The notes: a model not told the origin generated them from the letters alone. Counted from the first letter of the stretch, positions 9,507 to 18,830 are shown. The stretch is 64,000 nt of DNA from Bog-473 sp963701955 (GCA_963701955.1 OY969694.1:2728001-2792000), one strand, 5' to 3'. Numbers and translations: made by a program.

Positions 9507-10790
9507 ATGGCGTCCAGCACATCCGCAGAGTTCGAGAAGGCCACCGACTACCAGTTCAAGGACGAGGACATCGAGCGGGCCAAGGCGCTGGTGGGCCGCT
9601 GGTCACCCGTCGGCGGACGCGAATTCCTGACCACGGCCACGCCCGACGTCATGCGCAACTTCGCCCGTGGGTACGGCGACGACAACCCCCTCTTCACTTC
9701 GGAGGAGTACGGGACGACGACCCGCTGGGGTGGCCAGATCTCGCCGCCCATGATCGCCATCGCGCTGAACCGGCCGCTGTACGGCGACCCGCACAAGGAG
9801 AAGATCAAGCGGCCGTCGTTCCGCGGCATCCACGTCTTCGTCTCCGGGAGTACCTGGCAGTGGTTCCGCCCCCTCCAAGAGGGCGACGGTCTCTACAGTT
9901 TCGGCGGCACCGAGTCCGTGGTCGAGAAGAAGTCCGAGTTCGCCGAGCGTTCGCTGCTGACGACGTACGCCAGTGTCAAGATGAACCAGCGGGCCGAGAT
10001 CGTCGCAATCTCGCGGACGCTTGCCATCTACACCGAGCGCAAGACGGCGCGCGAGAAGGGGAAGTACGCCTCCCTTGAGCCGGCCGTCTACACCGAAGAG
10101 GACATGGAGCGGATCGATGCCATGTACGCCGCCGAAGAGGTCCAGGGTGCAAAGGCCCGCCACTGGGAGGACGTGCACGTCGGCGACGTGCTCAACCCGA
10201 TGGCCAAGGGCCCGCTGACGACCACCGACATGATCGTGTTCCACGCCGGCGGCTACGGCTTCGTCCCCTACGAGCCCTGCTCCAACCGCATTGCGTACAA
10301 GAACCGACAACGCATCGCTCCCTTCTACGTGAAGAACGAGTACGGCATCCCCGACGTGGCGCAACGGGTGCACTGGGACAATGCGTGGGCCCAGGCCATC
10401 GGCAACCCCATGGCCTACGACTACGGCGTGATGCGCGACTGCTGGCTCAGCCACTTCATGACGGACTACATCGGCGACGACGGTTGGCTGGTGTCGCAGT
10501 CTTCGGAGATCCGGAAGTTCAACTACATCGGTGACACCCACGTCTTCACGGGCGAGGTCGTCGACAAGCGGCAGGAGGACGGTCGCTGCGTCGTCGACAT
10601 CGAAATGCGGGGCACGAACCAGCGGGACACCGTGACCTGCCCGGCCAAAGCCACAGTCGCGTTGCCGAGCCGGGAACACGGGCCGGTGCGCCTGCCCGAT
10701 CCCCCGGCCGACCTGGCGGCCCAGGCGGTGCAGATGCTCGAGCGGCACCACGAGATCGTGGCGGAACGAGGAACAGCGGGCGAGGGCTGA
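9507..10790 (+). CDS. Double-hotdog MaoC-like acyl-CoA dehydratase/hydratase
   Basis: This is an unbroken 427-residue protein with two hotdog halves. Residues about 20-190 resemble the MaoC N-terminal (FAS1-DH) domain, and about 225-410 form a second hotdog with QRVHWDNAWAQAIGNPMAYDYG. Members hydrate or dehydrate acyl-CoA thioesters. The first half carries YGDDNPLF where hydratase-2 enzymes have GDxNPxH, so the expected catalytic His is Phe; activity may differ from classical hydratases. The start is fixed by a strong AGAGGAG ribosome-binding site and by copy C of the shared motif upstream. It stands alone between a regulator gene and an unassigned stretch. High conservation of the frame compared with broken neighbours suggests the local assembly is accurate here. 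Confidence 0.8.
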   Translation: MASSTSAEFEKATDYQFKDEDIERAKALVGRWSPVGGREFLTTATPDVMRNFARGYGDDNPLFTSEEYGTTTRWGGQISPPMIAIALNRPLYGDPHKEKIKRPSFRGIHVFVSGSTWQWFRPLQEGDGLYSFGGTESVVEKKSEFAERSLLTTYASVKMNQRAEIVAISRTLAIYTERKTAREKGKYASLEPAVYTEEDMERIDAMYAAEEVQGAKARHWEDVHVGDVLNPMAKGPLTTTDMIVFHAGGYGFVPYEPCSNRIAYKNRQRIAPFYVKNEYGIPDVAQRVHWDNAWAQAIGNPMAYDYGVMRDCWLSHFMTDYIGDDGWLVSQSSEIRKFNYIGDTHVFTGEVVDKRQEDGRCVVDIEMRGTNQRDTVTCPAKATVALPSREHGPVRLPDPPADLAAQAVQMLERHHEIVAERGTAGEG

Positions 10791-10793
10791 GCA

Positions 10794-11133
10794 ACCCGGG
10801 CTGGCACCCCGCGATGCCGGCGCTGCGGACGAGGTCTTCGCGGATTCTTATGCCTTCCCCGAGTTCTTCAAATGTTCCGGCACAACAGTGCACGAATGAG
10901 AAAGCGCCGAGGCGGTCTGATCGCCGCCATGTCTTGTGTGCCGTTGCGGCGAACGGTCGGCGTCTGGAGCGGGCCCTTGGCCGCGGCGTCCGGCGCCCTG
11001 CGCTCGTCCGCCGGCACGAGTGTCACGCATCAGGCCGCATCGGTGCACTCGGCGACGACGTCAACCTCCACGGGGGCGTCCAAGTCCCCACTCTCGAAGT
11101 AGCCGAGAGGGACCGAGAGGGACGCAGCCGCAA
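10794..11133. other. 340 bases with no recognised gene
   Basis: Short open frames exist on both strands but none shows a recognisable domain, a credible ribosome-binding site or consistent codon pattern. The stretch may hold a degraded or indel-scrambled small gene. A GAGAGGGACCGAGAGGGACG direct repeat occurs around 11104-11122. Confidence 0.4.
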
Positions 11134-11975
11134 TCAGCTCCGGAAGGTCGGTCCGCCGCCGCTCGCTTCTGTGTCATGCGTTCGACGAGGCCACGGCCGG
11201 CGGCTCTCTGGTTCTCCGCCTCGTGGGCGAAGAGCCAGCGTCGCCGCTCCATCTCGTCTTCGGCTGCGTTGAGGTTGTCCTTCACCAGACTGAGCACCTC
11301 GCCGGTGATTGCACGAGTTGGCGGGCGACCGGTTGGTATAGGAGCGGAGCTCTTCTGGAGGCACCACCGCGTGCACCATGCCGAGCGTCATGGCCTCGGC
11401 GGCGCCGATCTTCTCGTTCAGGAGGTAGAGACGCCGGGCCAGACCCGTTCCGCCGATGCGGGTCCAGAAGAACGAGCCGCCGTAGTCGCCAGCGAGGCCG
11501 TTCGGCAGGAACCCCGCCGAGAAGACGGCGTCCTCCGAGGCGAAGCGCAGGTCGCAGGCCGCGGCGAGGCTGCAGCCAGCCCCCACGGCCGGGCCGCCGA
11601 CCATGGCGATGGTCGGTTTCGCCATGAGGTGGAGGAGCATGGCTGCGTGCCCATCATGGCGGGAGAGGTCGCCCGAGAGAGCGTCAGGCGGCACGCCCTT
11701 CTCGCTGCCGGGTGCGCCGCGACCGCCGCTCTTGACGTCGCCCCCGGAGCAGAAGCCTCCGTGACGGCCAGCGGCGGCTGTACCGGTGAGGACGACGACC
11801 TTGACCTCGCGGTCGTCGGCCATGTGCGTGCACCGCTTCGTCGAGCGCGCCGATCAGCGCACCGTTGAGTGCGTTCCTCTGGGCGGGGCGGTTGCAGGGT
11901 GATGCTGCCCACGCCGTCCACCACGTCGGTCAGGATCACCGGCCCGCTCTCGTCCCCGGTCGAGGGCTCTCCCAC
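11134..11975 (-). CDS. Enoyl-CoA hydratase/isomerase (crotonase) family protein, frameshifted
   Basis: The GTG at 11975 is preceded by GAGGAGG. After an early indel (near 11890) the crotonase core is readable: VVLTGTAAAGRHGGFCSGGDVK (oxyanion-hole strand 1), KPTIAMVGGPAVGAGCSLAAACDLRF (strand 2), and GFLPNGLAGDYGGSFFW. The Asp in GLAGDYGGS sits where PaaG-type isomerases carry their catalytic acid, rather than the paired Glu residues of classical hydratases, so an isomerase is somewhat more likely. A second indel near 11300 obscures the helical C-terminus (LVKDNLNAAEDEMERRRWLFAHEAENQR), and the exact stop depends on it. The gene is divergent from a second crotonase across a perfect palindrome at 12008-12021. 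Confidence 0.78.
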
Positions 11976-12007
11976 GGCTGTGCCCTCCTCGGTCGTCCGT
12001 CCGCCAA

Positions 12008-12021
12008 TTCAGTATACTGAA
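12008..12021. promoter_or_regulatory. Perfect 14-bp palindrome (copy D) between two divergent crotonase genes
   Basis: TTCAGTATACTGAA is a perfect dyad. TATACT reads identically as a -10 box on both strands. It lies 33 bases from the minus-strand crotonase start and 162 bases from the plus-strand one. It is the most symmetric relative of the shared AGTATACTCT motif and a likely regulator site and/or bidirectional promoter. Confidence 0.55.
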
Positions 12022-12093
12022 CCACGCTCCAGCGCTCTGAAAGACGCGGCTGCCGGCAACGCTGCCGCTGCCGCGGATGACCGGGAATCTTTG

Positions 12094-12183
12094 GTGGCTT
12101 CACACGCGGAGGCCATACTGAGCGCACTCGGCGACCCAGCTGAGACCATCGCGAATCTGCGAGACAGAAAGGTTGTCGCCTGA
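12094..12183 (+). CDS. Possible leader or small ORF coupled to the downstream crotonase
   Basis: An open frame runs from upstream of 12040 to a TGA at 12181-12183 that overlaps the crotonase ATG (TGATG). The first plausible start is GTG at 12094, giving 29 residues (VASHAEAILSALGDPAETIA then NLRDRKVVA). There is no clear ribosome-binding site, and codon choice is less GC-biased than in neighbours. It may be a real coupled small protein, the tail of an eroded gene, or chance. I do not recognise it. Confidence 0.22.
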   Translation: MASHAEAILSALGDPAETIANLRDRKVVA

Positions 12184-12987
12184 TGACGGACACTGCGACG
12201 GACGCGCCGGCCGAGCCGGTGCTCGTCAAGGAGCGACGGGGCGCCGTGCAGATCCTGCGGCTCAACCGGCCCGAGGCGCGCAATGCGTTGAACCCCGAGC
12301 TGCTGACGGCCATCGGCCTCGCCATGCTCGAGGCCGAGAAGGATCCCGACGTGCGCGCGGTGGTACTCACCGGCACGGGCGACCGGGCGTTCTGCGCCGG
12401 CATGGACCTGCGCGGTTTCGCCGAGGGCGGTTCCGGCGGCATGAGCGGGAATCCCGATGCCATGCGCGGCTTCGTCCGCTTCACCAACGGCGAGATCGCC
12501 GTCCCCATCGTCGGGGCAGCCAACGCCACCGCCGTGGCCGGGGGCTTCGAGCTGCTGCTGGGTTGCGATGTGGTGGTCTCGTCGTCGGCGGCCTCCTTCG
12601 GGGTGCCCGAGGTCAAGCGCGGACTCTTCGCCGCCGGTGGAGGTGTGTTCATCAGCACGCGCATCCCGTTGGCCGTGGCACTCGAGCTGACGCTGACAGG
12701 CGACTCGATCGACGCCGCGAGGGCGCTGTCCCTCGGCTTGATCAACCAGGTCGTGCGAGCCGGCCGAGGTGCTCGATGCCGCGGTGGCGCTGGCCGAGCG
12801 GATCGCTCGGAACGGCCCGCTGGCGCTGCACGCCACCAAGCAGATGGTGCGGACGGCGTCGACCGACCTGGAGCGGGCCAAGGTGTTGGCGGGGGAATGG
12901 CAGCCCAAGGTGTTCGGCAGCGAGGACGCCAAGGAGGGTGCCACCGCCTTCATCGAGAAGCGCGACCCAGTGTGGAAGGGCCGCTGA
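12183..12987 (+). CDS. Enoyl-CoA hydratase/isomerase family protein, one frameshift
   Basis: This crotonase-fold enzyme acts on acyl-CoA. Features in order are ILRLNRPEARNALNPELL, VVLTGTGDRAFCAGMDLRGF (oxyanion strand 1), IVGAANATAVAGGFELLLGCDVVV (strand 2), and SFGVPEVKRGLFAAGGG, where the Glu of PEVKRGL aligns with a catalytic Glu of hydratases. One indel near 12760 shifts the frame at VVR/AEVLDAAVALAERI; the end ATKQMVRTAS...FIEKRDPVWKGR is normal for the family. Total length about 268 residues is standard. It is controlled from the palindromic site at 12008 and ends nine bases from the convergent permease gene. Confidence 0.88.
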
Positions 12988-12996
12988 GCGCAGGCG

Positions 12997-14958
12997 TCAG
13001 GTCTTGCCGGCTCCGGGCCCTGGCGGGGATTCGGGCTGTCCGACCTCGGCCTGGTCCTTCGCCTTGTCGTCGGACCCGGGCACGGGCGCGGGCTGCTCCA
13101 ATGGCACGGTGACCCGGGCCACCACGACGTCATCCCGGTTCCGCAGTGCGGCGGAGAGGACCAGATCGATCTGGTTGTGGAGGATCCGGTAGCGCAGCTT
13201 CGACGGGCGCACAATCGGGATCAGGACAACCAGCTGATCGTCGGGGTGCGTTGCGCGCAACTCGTCGATGAAGGCGACGATGGGTTGCACGACCGAGGCG
13301 TACTCGGTGTGCAGCACCTTCAGCGGTATGCCGCAGTTCCACCTGTCCCAGTGGTCGAAGAAATGCTCGGCCTGGGTGGCGGCGCCCTCGTCGGCTCCTT
13401 CGAGAATGACGGTCACGGCGATGACTTCCTGACCCAGTGACTCGGCCTCGCTCAGCGCGTGCTCGGTGAGCCGGGAGATCCGGTTCACCGGCACGACCAC
13501 AATGGTGCGCTTGGGCGCGGGCCGGCCCGGGTCCTCGTCGAAGCGGAGCTCCTTGGCGGACCGCTCGTAGTAGGCGTGAATGCGCAGGAAGAGCCAGATG
13601 AAGGCGGGAATGGCGATGACGACGACCCAGGCACCCTCGGTGAACTTGGAGACGAGGAACACAATGGTGGCGATGGCCGTGATGACCGCGCCGATGCCGT
13701 TGATGGTGGCGCGGCGGCGCCACCGGGCAGGGCGCTCGCGCCACCAGTGCACGACCAGGCCCGCCTGGGACAGCGTGAACCCGATGAACACCCCGATGGC
13801 GAAGAGGGGGATGAGGGCATTGGTGTTGCCGTCGACGGCGACGAGAAGCGCGCCCGCCATGATCGTCAGCACGAAGATCCCGTTGCCGAAGGTCTGCCGG
13901 TCGCCCCGGATGGTGAACAGGTGGGGCAGGTAGTTGTCCCGCGCCACGAGGCTGGCCAGCACGGGGAGCCCGCCGAAGGACGTGTTGGCCGCCAGCGCCA
14001 GCACGACCGTGATGGTGATGGAGATGATGTAGTAGGCCCAGCCCCGTCCGATGGACATGGCCATGATCTGGCTCAGCACCGTCTGTCCGGTCCGGGGGCC
14101 GATCTGCCAGCGCTTGGCCAGGACCGCCAGGCCGAGCAGCATGGCGCCGAGAATGAGACCGAGCAGCATTTCGGTCCGCTTCGCCCGGACGGTCCGGGGC
14201 TCCCGGAACAGCGGCGTGCCGTTGGCGATCGCCTCCACGCCGGTCAGCGCGCTGCACCCGGCCGAGAAGGCCTTCAGGATCAGCAGGAAGGTCACGGCCT
14301 TGAGGCTGGTCGTCGGCAGCTGGGACGTACCGAGCTGCGACTCGTTGAGCCCGAGTGGGTGGATGAGGCCGATCGCAATGATGGCCAGCAGGCCCACGAT
14401 GAAGAGCAGGGTCGGCAGCAGGAAGGCCCGTGCCGTCTCACCGAGGCCACGGAGATTCAACACCATGATGAAGAGCAGGATCCCGAGGCAGAGGGGGATG
14501 GTCGCGCCGTCCAGGCTCGGGAAGGCGGATTGTAAGGAGGCCACGCCCGCGGCGATGGAGACGGCGACCGTCAGTGTGTAGTCGACGACCAGCGACGCCG
14601 CGGCGACGAGACTGACGTGCGCGCCGAAGTTGGCCCGTGAGACGGCGTAGGCCCCGCCGCCCATCGGATAGGCATCGATCACCTGGCGGTAAGAGAACAC
14701 GAGGATCGCCAACAGTCCGACGATGGCGATCGTGATCGGCAGCACCAGGTGCAGTGCGCCGGCACCCGCCACCGCCAGGACGAGAATGATGGCTTCGGGG
14801 CCGTACGCCACCGACGTCAGCGCATCGAGGGAGAGGGCCGACAGTCCCTCGACCGGGGTGATGCGATCCTTGCCGCCACCCAGTGCCGATTTGGGTGGGC
14901 CGATCAGCAGGTTCCAGACGCCGGAGCCCCGGCCGCCCTGGGCGTCAGCGTCTGCCAT
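12997..14958 (-). CDS. APC-superfamily permease, KimA/YdaO-like (possible potassium or amino-acid transporter)
   Basis: This is an unbroken 653-residue membrane protein. About twelve hydrophobic segments occupy residues 25-460, followed by a roughly 190-residue soluble C-terminal domain. The N-terminal ITPVEGLSALSLDALTSVAYGPEA and MGGGAYAVSRANFG...DYTLTVAVSIAAG match the APC subgroup that contains Bacillus subtilis KimA (YdaO), a high-affinity K+/H+ symporter with a cytosolic domain. Amino-acid transport is the alternative. No ydaO-type (c-di-AMP) riboswitch is apparent in the 120-base upstream region; the start may be nearly leaderless (TAGAGT 12 bases before ATG). It interrupts an otherwise lipid-oriented neighbourhood and is divergent from the SnoaL gene. 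Confidence 0.82.
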   Translation of the reverse strand: MADADAQGGRGSGVWNLLIGPPKSALGGGKDRITPVEGLSALSLDALTSVAYGPEAIILVLAVAGAGALHLVLPITIAIVGLLAILVFSYRQVIDAYPMGGGAYAVSRANFGAHVSLVAAASLVVDYTLTVAVSIAAGVASLQSAFPSLDGATIPLCLGILLFIMVLNLRGLGETARAFLLPTLLFIVGLLAIIAIGLIHPLGLNESQLGTSQLPTTSLKAVTFLLILKAFSAGCSALTGVEAIANGTPLFREPRTVRAKRTEMLLGLILGAMLLGLAVLAKRWQIGPRTGQTVLSQIMAMSIGRGWAYYIISITITVVLALAANTSFGGLPVLASLVARDNYLPHLFTIRGDRQTFGNGIFVLTIMAGALLVAVDGNTNALIPLFAIGVFIGFTLSQAGLVVHWWRERPARWRRRATINGIGAVITAIATIVFLVSKFTEGAWVVVIAIPAFIWLFLRIHAYYERSAKELRFDEDPGRPAPKRTIVVVPVNRISRLTEHALSEAESLGQEVIAVTVILEGADEGAATQAEHFFDHWDRWNCGIPLKVLHTEYASVVQPIVAFIDELRATHPDDQLVVLIPIVRPSKLRYRILHNQIDLVLSAALRNRDDVVVARVTVPLEQPAPVPGSDDKAKDQAEVGQPESPPGPGAGKT

Positions 14959-15079
14959 AGGCGCACTCTAGAAGCAGGCGACCGGCGCGTCGGGTACGAC
15001 GGCGCGGCAACGCCCGGGCCGCCAAGCCCCACGTAGGATCGCATCGTCCGTCCCATATCGAGAAGGAGTCGACGCCGCC

Positions 15080-15544
15080 GTGGAACTCTGGGAGCTCGTC
15101 GCCCGCGAGGCATGCCGCGACACGCTGGCGCAATACACGCACAGCGGCGATCGCTACCTCCTCGAAGACTTCGCCGGGGCCTTCTGCGAGGACGGAGTCC
15201 TCGAAATCCGCGGTGCGGAGCCGCTCCAGGGCCGTGTGGCCATCATGGCGCGCTTCGGTGGCCCCACCGCAGCGACGCAGGCGCAGGCGACAGCGGCCAA
15301 GAAGCGCGACGCCGGGGCACTGCGCCGCATTGTGCGCCACAACGTGACGAACGTCAGGTTCGAGTCCCTCCAGCCGGACGAGGCCGTGGTCGCCAGCTAC
15401 TTCACCGTGATCACCGAAATCGGCCTCGACCACATGGGCCGCTACCGCGACCGACTCGTCCCCGTCGGCGACCGCTGGCTGATTGCGCACCGTTTCGTGT
15501 CGACGGACTGGCGCTCCCCGGAGACGACCTTCGGGGGGCAGTAG
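15080..15544 (+). CDS. SnoaL-like / NTF2-fold protein
   Basis: This is an unbroken 154-residue protein beginning at GTG 15080, preceded by AGAAGGAG at 15060-15067 and a TAGGAT -10-like box near 15036. The layout (an N-terminal helix pair ACRDTLAQYTHSGDRYLLEDFAGAFCEDGVLEIRG, then curved sheet strands ending VGDRWLIAHRFVSTDW) is typical of SnoaL_4-like members of the NTF2 superfamily. Such domains act as isomerases, hydratases or non-enzymatic binders, so function cannot be assigned. It is divergent from the permease and converges on a fused acyl-CoA dehydrogenase. Confidence 0.7.
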   Translation: MELWELVAREACRDTLAQYTHSGDRYLLEDFAGAFCEDGVLEIRGAEPLQGRVAIMARFGGPTAATQAQATAAKKRDAGALRRIVRHNVTNVRFESLQPDEAVVASYFTVITEIGLDHMGRYRDRLVPVGDRWLIAHRFVSTDWRSPETTFGGQ

Positions 15545-15674
15545 TCGGCGCGCGCAAGACGGCAGCGTGCACCTGATGGGCGCCGGGTGACCGTCAGCGG
15601 CCTGCGTTCGAGCATGTCGCCAAGCCAGGGGACACGTTCGGGTGGAACTCCTCGAAGCCGGTACCGCGGGCGCC

Positions 15675-17837
15675 CTAGTTGATGAGCGGGTCCCGGGGCA
15701 GACCGAGGATGCGCTCGCCGATCTGGTTGCGTTTGATCTCGGAGGTGCCGCCGGCGATCGACATGCCCCGGTGCATGAGCACCATGCCCGACGACCATGG
15801 CGCCGGCGCCGTCGGTGAGAGCGTCTCGGCATCACTCGACCGCGGCGAGTGATCGCCGCCGCCTCGTGGCCGATCTCCGAGAGCACCAGCTTGGTGACGT
15901 TGCCCTCGGGTCCGGGCCCGCCCCCATGACGGCCCGATGGGCCGTGCGCATGTTGAGCAGCGCCATCGCCTCGGTCTGGGCGATGTAGCGGCCGATCCGT
16001 CCGGCCCCGCCGGCCAGGCGCTCGGGGTGGGCGTCGAACGGTGCGATGGCCATGCGGGCAGGCATCGTCTGGCCGCCCTGCCCGCCACCGATGGAGACGC
16101 TCTCGTTGCCGAGCGTGGCCCGCGCCACCTTCCAGCCGCCGTTCACCGGTCCGACCACGTCGTCGTCGGGCACGAAGACGTCGTTGAAGAAGACCTCGTT
16201 GAACTCGGAGTGGCCCGTGATCATCTGCAGCGGTCGCACCTCCACGCCCTCGGCGTGCATGTCGATGACCATGGTGGTGATGCCGTCGTGTTTGGGCACG
16301 TCGGGGTCGGTGCGGATGGTGGCGAGGCCGAAGCTGGCGTAGTGCGCGCCGCTCGTCCAGACCTTCTGGCCGTTGACCAGCCAGCCGCCGTCGACCCTGG
16401 TGCCGCGCGTCTTGACGCCGGCGGCGTCGCTGCCGGCGTCGGGCTCGCTGAAGAGCTGGCACCAGATGACGTCCTGGCGCAGCGCGGGCAGGACCCAGCG
16501 GGCCACCTGATCCTCGGTGGCGTGCTGGATCAGGGTGAGGATGACCCAGCCCGTGATGCAGTACTGCGGCTTTGCCACGCCGGCCGCGGCGAACTCCTGC
16601 TCAATGACGAGCTGCTCGACGGCCCCGGCGTCGCGACCCCACGGCTTGGGCCAGTGCGGCATGACGTAGCCCGTCTCGATCATGGCGTCGCGCTGGGCCG
16701 CGGCATCGAGCCCGTGCATGCGCTCGGCGAAGGCGCGCACCTCGTCGCGCATCGGCTCGGCCTCGGGTGGCAGGTCGATGGTGCGCGTGCGTTTGGCCCC
16801 GTCGCGCACCAGGTCGGTGATCGTCGCGGGCGGCCGCCTCGGCGTCCGACGAACGCCTCGAGCGCGGTGGCCCGGCGGAGATACAGGTGGGCGTCGTGCT
16901 CCCAGGTGAACCCGATGCCGCCGTGCACCTGGATATTGAGGTTGGCGCACTCGTCGCCCGCGGCGAGTGCCAGCGCAGCGGCGATGGCGGCGGCGTAGGT
17001 GAACTGATCGGTGCCCTCGCTCGCGGCGCGGGCCGCGTCCCACACGGCGCCGGTCGCCAACTCGGAGGCCACGAGCATGTTGGCGCAGTGGTGCTTGACG
17101 GCCTGGAACGTCGCGATGGGCCGACCGAACTGCACGCGCACCTTGGCGTAGGCGGCGGCCTGCTCGGTGCATTCGGTGGCGATGCCGGTCGCCTCCGCCG
17201 CCACAATCAGTCGGGCGAGGTCGACGAGCGCCCGCCGCCCGCCGGCGATCACCTCGGCCGCTGCAGCCGTCGAGCGTGACCCGTGCCGAGCGCCGCGTCG
17301 GATCGAGGTTGGGTGGCACCTCCACCTGCACGCCGTCCCCCGAAACGTCGACGACGATGACGTCGTCCCCCGCCGGGAGGACGAGGATCTGGGCGAGGCC
17401 GCCGCCCAGGACCGCCGGCGCCGTCCCGGCGGCCCTGCCGCCGCGCACGCGTGACGTCGCTCTCGAGCGCGACACCGGCGCGGACGGACCCGTCGGCCAG
17501 ACCGGGCAGCAGTCGGGCCGCCAGCTCGTCGGAGCCGGCGGCGTCAATGACCGCGCTGGCGATCACGGTCGGGACGAAGGGCCCGGGCGTCAGCGCGCGC
17601 CCGAGCTCCTCGACGACGACGACCAGCTCGGGCAGGCCGAAGCCCGAGCCGCCGTGCTGCTCGGGCAGGTGCAGGCCGAGCCAGCCCAGCTCGGCGATGT
17701 CGCCCCAGAACGGAGGGCAGGGACTCGGTCTCGGCGTCGAGCAGGGCCCGGGCGGCCCCTCGGGAATCGTGCTTGGCCAGGAAGTCCGAGGCCGTCTGGC
17801 CCAACGTCCGGTGGTCTTCGGTGATGGCGATCGGCAT
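15675..17837 (-). CDS. Fused two-domain acyl-CoA dehydrogenase (FadE34-like architecture), frameshifted
   Basis: The span fits one protein of about 720 residues with two acyl-CoA dehydrogenase units. Unit 1 starts MPIAITEDHRTLGQTASDFL and ends with RVQFGRPIATFQAVKHHCAN and VHGGIGFTWEHDAHLYLRR. Unit 2 contains MPHWPKPWGRDAGAVEQLVIEQEF, WCQLFSEPDAGSDAAGVKTRG, GQKVWTSGAHYASFGLATIR, EFNEVFFNDVFVPDD, and the terminal MSIAGGTSEIKRNQIGERILGLPRD. Indels fall near 17700, 17450, 17270, 16830 and 15900-15780, but unit 1 leads directly into unit 2 without a stop. Mycobacterial FadE34, which acts on sterol side-chain CoA esters, has this fused layout, in contrast to the split pair at 2638-5018. The start lies nine bases after the GATACT of copy E of the shared motif, so the mRNA may be leaderless. 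Confidence 0.83.
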
Positions 17838-17840
17838 GGC

Positions 17841-17860
17841 TAAAAGAGTATCCTCTATTG
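17841..17860. promoter_or_regulatory. Copy E of the shared motif, between thioesterase stop and dehydrogenase start
   Basis: AAAAGAGTATCCTCTATTG on the plus strand; on the minus strand GATACT lies nine bases before the dehydrogenase ATG. The motif also contains the probable TAG stop of the upstream thioesterase, so an internal promoter separates two co-directional genes. Confidence 0.5.
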
Positions 17861-18830
17861 TTCGGTGGTGACCCGGCCACCCTGCCACCGCGGGCCGCCG
17901 CGGCGCCAGAAGCCGTCCCGGCGGCTCAGTCTCCGGCTGGGATGCTGCCCTCGCGACGCCGCACGCGCCGCCGACCTCCTCGGGGTCGCCGCTCTCGGCG
18001 GCGAGGTCCTCGTCGTCGGGGAAGACTCCTGCCCGCAAGTCGGCCGCCGAGCCGGGGATGAGCAGCTGCTCCTGATAGATCGTGGCGCCGAGCGCGCCGT
18101 CGCGATCCCGCAGCGAGCCGTGATAGGCCCCCCGCGCGCTGCGGGCCTTGATCGGTCGCAGGTCGACCAGGACCCACTCGTCGGCGCGGATGTCCTCCTG
18201 GAACCAGACGGAGTGGTCGATGGAAGGACCACCGCGCCCGATGAGCTTGCGGTCCTGCTGACCGAAGCCGGTGCCGAGGTCGGACAGGTACGTCAGTCCG
18301 GCCCGGTGCACGAGCGGATCGTCGCCGAGGGAGACGGCGGACTTCACCCACAGGCAGTCGGTGAACACACCCTTCAAGAAGTCGGTCGGCGTGACGGGGC
18401 GCACGTCGAGCAGCGGGTTCCACCCACCGAGGGTGGTGTCCTCCGGCGCGGGCACCTCCCGACGGGGCGCGTCGTCGAACCGGGTGCCTTCCTCGGTCTC
18501 CACATGGAACGACGTCACCATGGAGAAGATGACCTCGCCGTCCTGAATGGCGACCACGCGCCGGGCCGAGAACGAGCGCCCGTCCCGGTCGCGGTCGACT
18601 TCGAGGATCACGGGGATGTCGCTGCGGCCGGCCCGGAGGAAGTAGCCGTGGAAGGAGTGCGGCAGCCGGCCCGACTCGACAGTGGCCGCGGCGGCGAGGA
18701 GGCACTGCGCCGCCACCTGTCCGCCGAAGAGGGTGCGGCGGGGGCCGTAGTTGGCGTTGCGACCGCGGAAGAGGTCCTTGTCGACCCGCTCGAGGGTGAG
18801 CAGCGAGCGCAGGTCGGCGGCCAGGTCCAT
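17855..18830 (-). CDS. Acyl-CoA thioesterase II (TesB family), frameshifted near the end
   Basis: It hydrolyses acyl-CoA to free acid and CoA using a double-hotdog fold. The ATG at 18830 gives MDLAADLRSLLTLERVD, followed by the first hotdog (GPRRTLFGGQVAAQCLLAAA, HSFHGYFLRAG, GRSFSARRVVAIQDG) and the second (HRAGLTYLSDLGTG, SIDHSVWFQEDIRADEWVLV), which carries the Asp and Ser/His region of TesB. In the main frame no stop occurs before the next gene; an indel near 17950-18000 most likely shifts the true frame to the TAG at 17855. A literal thioesterase-dehydrogenase fusion is less likely because the dehydrogenase has its own promoter-like motif and start. It could release CoA or salvage dead-end thioesters in the surrounding pathway. 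Confidence 0.85.

Noticed and set aside
10814..11272. Plus-strand frame in the 10.8-11.2 kb gap as a real gene
   Set aside because: It has no ribosome-binding site or domain and overlaps the end of the minus-strand crotonase.
14959..15079. Possible ydaO-type c-di-AMP riboswitch upstream of the KimA-like gene
   Set aside because: The region is only about 120 bases, shared with a divergent gene, and the permease seems to start close to its -10 box. No conserved riboswitch pattern was seen.
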